64,000 bases of DNA, taken from NCBI RefSeq assembly GCF_000313755.1, contig NZ_AMZB01000101.1, positions 41,430 to 105,429 on the forward strand. Reading direction: 5' to 3'. Positions 61,044 through 64,000 of the stretch are shown one piece after another. The notes below the pieces were generated by a model. It was not told where the DNA came from and made no database searches. It saw only the letters and a list, made by a program, of their open reading frames with translations. The DNA comes from Pseudomonas nitroreducens TX1. Its GTDB lineage: Bacteria > Pseudomonadota > Gammaproteobacteria > Pseudomonadales > Pseudomonadaceae. Both the position numbers and the translations under genes were made by a program. Numbering within the stretch: position 1 is the first letter of the stretch; each line of letters begins with the position of its first letter.

Positions 61044-63769
61044 TTCTTCGCCTTACGCTTGCTGGCCGGAGCACCACCGGACGCAGCGCCCTTGGGCGCG
61101 GACGAGCCCTTGCGGTGCTTGGTCGGTTTGGCGGACCGGGACTTCTGTTTCGAAGGATTGCGCGGCTTGCCCGCGGCAGGCGCGCTCTTGCCTTTGCCGC
61201 CCGCCGGCTTGTTGCCGCCGACCTTCGCCTCGTCGAGCAGGGCCTTCTTCACTTCGCGGCTCTTGCGCACATCCGTATTGCCGAGCATTTCCTCGGCCTT
61301 GGCGAGCATCTCCGGGGCGACCGACGGCAGCGCCTGGACCACGCCGACCTTACGTTTGCGCGGCTGCACGGCCACGTCCGGAGCGAGGTACGGATCATCC
61401 GCAACGGCACGAGGAGTCCTGGCCGGCTTGTCTTTCGCCGCCACCCCCTTGGCTGCCTTGCCCTTGGCCACTTTGCCCTTGGCGGCCGGCTCGGCCTTCT
61501 CGCCACGTTTCTTGCGGCCGATGGGAGCGCTGAGCACGTTGTCGGAGAGCTCGAAGTCGATCTTGCGTTCATCCAGATCGACACGCGCCACGACGACTTC
61601 CACTGTGTCGCCCAGGCGGAAGCTGCGGCCCGTGCGTTCGCCGCTCAGGCGATGGTGCACGGCGTCGAAGTGGTAGTAGTCGCCCGGCAGCGCAGTGACA
61701 TGCACCAGGCCTTCTACGTAGATGTCGCTCAGCTCCACGAAGATGCCGAAACCGGTGACTGCGGTGATCACGCCAGGGAAGGTCTCGCCCACGCGCTCGC
61801 GCATGAACTCGCACTTCAGCCAGTTGGTGACGTCACGGGTCGCTTCATCCGCACGGCGCTCGGTCATCGAGCACTGCTCGCCCAACTGGGCCAGGCGGGC
61901 TTCGTCGTACGGATAGATACGCGCCTTGGGCATGCTGGCGGCACCCACGCGCTGCACGTGCTCGGAGGCCGCCTTGGAGCGGATCAGGCCGCGGATGGCG
62001 CGGTGGGTCAGCAGGTCCGGGTAGCGGCGGATCGGCGAGGTAAAGTGCGTGTAAGCCTCGTAGTTCAGGCCGAAGTGGCCGGCATTCTCGGGGCTGTACA
62101 CCGCCTGGCTCAGCGAGCGCAGCATCACGGTCTGGATCAGTTGCAGGTCCGGGCGGCCCTGGATGGACTCCAGCAGCTTCTGGTAATCCGCCGGGGTCGG
62201 ATCGCCCTTGCCGCGGTACAGCGTCAGCCCCAGCTCGCCGAGGAACTGCCGCAGGTTGTTCAGCTTCTCCTGCGGCGGGCCGTCGTGGACGCGGTACAGC
62301 GCCGGAATGGCATGCTTCTCGAGGAACCTGGCGGTGGCCACGTTGGCCGCCAGCATGCACTCTTCGATCAACTTGTGCGCGTCGTTGCGCTGGGTCGGGC
62401 GTATCTCCGAGATCTTGCGGTCCGCGCCGAAGACGATGCGGGTTTCCTGGGTCTCGAAATCGATCGCCCCACGCACATGGCGCGCGCCGACCAGGACCTT
62501 GTACAGGTCATAGAGCGTATTGAGGTGCGGCACCACCGCCGGCAGTTGCTCCTTCAGGCGCTGGCCTTCGGGGCTGTCCGGGGTTTCCAGGTACTGGCTG
62601 ACCTTGGTGTAGGTCAGGCGCGCATGGGAATGGATGACCGCCTCGTAGAACTGGTAGTCGGTCATCTTGCCGGCCTTGGAGAGATTCATCTCGCAGACCA
62701 TGGCCAGGCGATCGACCAGGGGATTCAGGGAGCACAGACCGTTGGAGAGAATCTCCGGCAGCATCGGGATCACGCGCTCGGGGAAGTACACCGAGTTGCC
62801 GCGCTTGGCCGCCTCTTCATCCAGGGCCGAACCGACCTTCACATAATGAGAGACGTCAGCGATGGCGACGAACAGCTTCCAGCCACCACCCTTGCGCTTC
62901 TCGGCGTAGACCGCGTCGTCGAAGTCGCGGGCGTCCTCGCCGTCGATGGTGACGAAAGGCAGGGCACGCAGGTCGACGCGTTTCTCCTTGTCCTTCTCCA
63001 GCACCTCGGGCTTGAGCTTGGCCGCTTCCTTCTCCACGGCCTCGGGCCAGGTGTGGGGAATGTCGTAGCTGCGCAGGGCGACCTCGATCTCCATGCCGGG
63101 CGCCATATAGTCGCCGAGCACCTCCACCACCTCACCCTGGGCCTGGCGATGCACGCTCGGCCAGACGTCGATGCGCACCTGGACGAACTGGTTGTGCCTG
63201 GCCTTGCCAGCCTTGCCCGGCGGGATCAGCACTTCCTGCTGGATCTTCGGGTTGTCGGCGACCACCGTGCCAATGCCGCTCTCGTCGAAGTAGCGACCCA
63301 CGATGGTCTCGTGGGCGCGTTCGACCACTTCCACTATGGCGCCTTCGCGGCGACCCCGGCGATCGAAGCCCGACACGCGCGCCAGGGCGCGGTCGCCGTC
63401 GAAGACCAGGCGCATCTGCGTGGGGCTGAGGAACAGGTCGTCGCTGCCGTCATCGGGGATCAGGAAGCCGAAGCCATCGCGGTGGCCGGCGATGCGGCCG
63501 AGGATCAGGTCGAGCTTGTCCACCGGCGCGTAGGCGCCACGGCGGGTATAGATGAGCTGGCCGTCGCGCTCCATGGCGCGCAGTCGGCGGCGCAGCGCTT
63601 CTTCCGGCTCTTCGCCGGAGAGGCCGAGCTCTTCGAGCAACTGGGCCCGCGTCGCGGGAGCGCCGCGCTCGGCGAGATGCGCCAGGATGAGCTCACGGCT
63701 GGGAATGGGGTTATCGTATTTTTCCGCCTCGCGGGCGGCCTCGGGATCGAGGTTTTGCCAATCGGCCAT
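61040..63769 (-). CDS. rnr: Ribonuclease R
   Basis: 909 residues: winged N-terminal domain, cold-shock domains, RNB catalytic domain with FVTIDGEDARDFDDAVYAEK (D-x-D-D-type active site; quoted as GEDARDFDDAV), S1 domain and a long basic lysine-rich tail (about 750-909). It degrades structured RNA and participates in trans-translation and rRNA quality control. ATG 63769 (MADWQNLDPEAAREAEKY). Co-transcribed with rlmB. Confidence 0.96.
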   Translation of the reverse strand: MADWQNLDPEAAREAEKYDNPIPSRELILAHLAERGAPATRAQLLEELGLSGEEPEEALRRRLRAMERDGQLIYTRRGAYAPVDKLDLILGRIAGHRDGFGFLIPDDGSDDLFLSPTQMRLVFDGDRALARVSGFDRRGRREGAIVEVVERAHETIVGRYFDESGIGTVVADNPKIQQEVLIPPGKAGKARHNQFVQVRIDVWPSVHRQAQGEVVEVLGDYMAPGMEIEVALRSYDIPHTWPEAVEKEAAKLKPEVLEKDKEKRVDLRALPFVTIDGEDARDFDDAVYAEKRKGGGWKLFVAIADVSHYVKVGSALDEEAAKRGNSVYFPERVIPMLPEILSNGLCSLNPLVDRLAMVCEMNLSKAGKMTDYQFYEAVIHSHARLTYTKVSQYLETPDSPEGQRLKEQLPAVVPHLNTLYDLYKVLVGARHVRGAIDFETQETRIVFGADRKISEIRPTQRNDAHKLIEECMLAANVATARFLEKHAIPALYRVHDGPPQEKLNNLRQFLGELGLTLYRGKGDPTPADYQKLLESIQGRPDLQLIQTVMLRSLSQAVYSPENAGHFGLNYEAYTHFTSPIRRYPDLLTHRAIRGLIRSKAASEHVQRVGAASMPKARIYPYDEARLAQLGEQCSMTERRADEATRDVTNWLKCEFMRERVGETFPGVITAVTGFGIFVELSDIYVEGLVHVTALPGDYYHFDAVHHRLSGERTGRSFRLGDTVEVVVARVDLDERKIDFELSDNVLSAPIGRKKRGEKAEPAAKGKVAKGKAAKGVAAKDKPARTPRAVADDPYLAPDVAVQPRKRKVGVVQALPSVAPEMLAKAEEMLGNTDVRKSREVKKALLDEAKVGGNKPAGGKGKSAPAAGKPRNPSKQKSRSAKPTKHRKGSSAPKGAASGGAPASKRKAKK

Positions 63770-63974
63770 TAAAGTGCGGTCACCTTATATATAGGGGTAT
63801 GGTTCGCCATCTGCTTATTGAAGCGCGAAATCCGCTTGTCGGTCAGCTTTGGGCAAGAATAAATTTTTTATCGCATCAGGGGTTTACAAGCTAAAAGGGG
63901 CTCCGTATAGTTCGCGCCCACAGCGTCAGACAGACGTTGTAACACGGAAACGATGAGCAATCATCGACTCCAGT
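63770..63974. other. rnr-tRNA intergenic region
   Basis: About 205 bp with an AT-rich interior (AAATTTTTTATCG); it holds the tRNA promoter on the plus strand and presumably the rnr promoter on the minus strand, which was not resolved. Confidence 0.4.
63883..63911 (+). promoter_or_regulatory. tRNA-Leu promoter
   Basis: TTTACA (63883-63888), 17-bp spacer, TATAGT (63906-63911), followed by a GC-rich discriminator (TCGCGCCC) typical of stringent tRNA promoters. It drives the tRNA at 63975. Confidence 0.85.
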
Positions 63975-64000
63975 GCCCAGGTGGCGGAATTGGTAGACGC
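63975..64000 (+). tRNA. tRNA-Leu, 5' part (runs past window)
   Basis: GCCCAGGTGGCGGAATTGGT followed by AGACGC is the start of a class-II leucine tRNA: acceptor 5' strand, T8-like position and D-loop GG. The anticodon lies beyond the window. In PAO1 a tRNA-Leu stands at this exact place. Confidence 0.85.

Noticed and set aside
61115..63772. 885-residue plus-strand open frame
   Set aside because: It mirrors rnr, whose RNB and S1 motifs are unambiguous.

Overview
The window is a stretch of high-GC chromosome from a Pseudomonas of the P. aeruginosa lineage. From memory, its gene order follows the P. aeruginosa PAO1 block PA4880 to PA4937.1 almost gene for gene: bacterioferritin, desB/desT, ureEFG-hupE, opdK, the benzoylformate and vanillate genes, a branched-chain-type ABC transporter, nrtR-pncA-pncB-nadE, azu, a LOG protein, mscS, ygiQ, a 7TMR-DISM GGDEF protein, alr, dnaB, rplI, rpsR, rpsF, rlmB, rnr and tRNA-Leu. 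A P. nitroreducens/citronellolis/knackmussii-type species is plausible but not proven. No prophage, insertion sequence or CRISPR array was seen.

Layout. 1-4 kb: a partial AsmA-family gene, a ferritin-like gene, and two paralogous exported proteins built almost entirely of 18- or 21-residue repeats. 4-9 kb: an MFS exporter, a 71-residue protein, and the DesB desaturase system with its DesT repressor and two operator palindromes. 9-11.6 kb: urease accessory genes without the urease subunits. 11.7-24 kb: aromatic-acid catabolism (OpdK porin, aldehyde dehydrogenase, two AAHS transporters, benzoylformate decarboxylase, LysR regulator, VanAB, VanR) with two VanR operators. 24.5-35.3 kb: an amino-acid locus with an ornithine-cyclodeaminase-family enzyme, a five-gene ABC transporter behind a near-perfect sigma-54 promoter with upstream repeats, pipecolate oxidase (AmaA), aminoadipate-semialdehyde dehydrogenase (AmaB) and a LysR regulator. 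35.4-39 kb: NAD salvage under NrtR. 39-41.2 kb: TrhA-type membrane protein, azurin with an ANR box, LOG hydrolase. 41.2-46.8 kb: a minor-pilin/PilY1 operon inserted where PAO1, as I recall, has no pilin genes. 46.9-53.2 kb: MscS channel, a two-lipoprotein operon (cytochrome c-like plus beta-helix), hemerythrin, YgiQ. 53.4-64 kb: diguanylate cyclase, alr, dnaB, the rpsF-rpsR-rplI ribosomal operon, rlmB-rnr, and the first bases of tRNA-Leu.

The most unusual items are the paired tandem-repeat exported proteins with matching upstream motifs; the sigma-54 promoter with about 22-bp-spaced repeats driving the ABC operon beside a pipecolate pathway; a cluster of DnaA boxes in a 515-bp gap; a PilY1 that lacks visible MIDAS and calcium-loop motifs; and three dispersed REPIN-like elements around the ama region.
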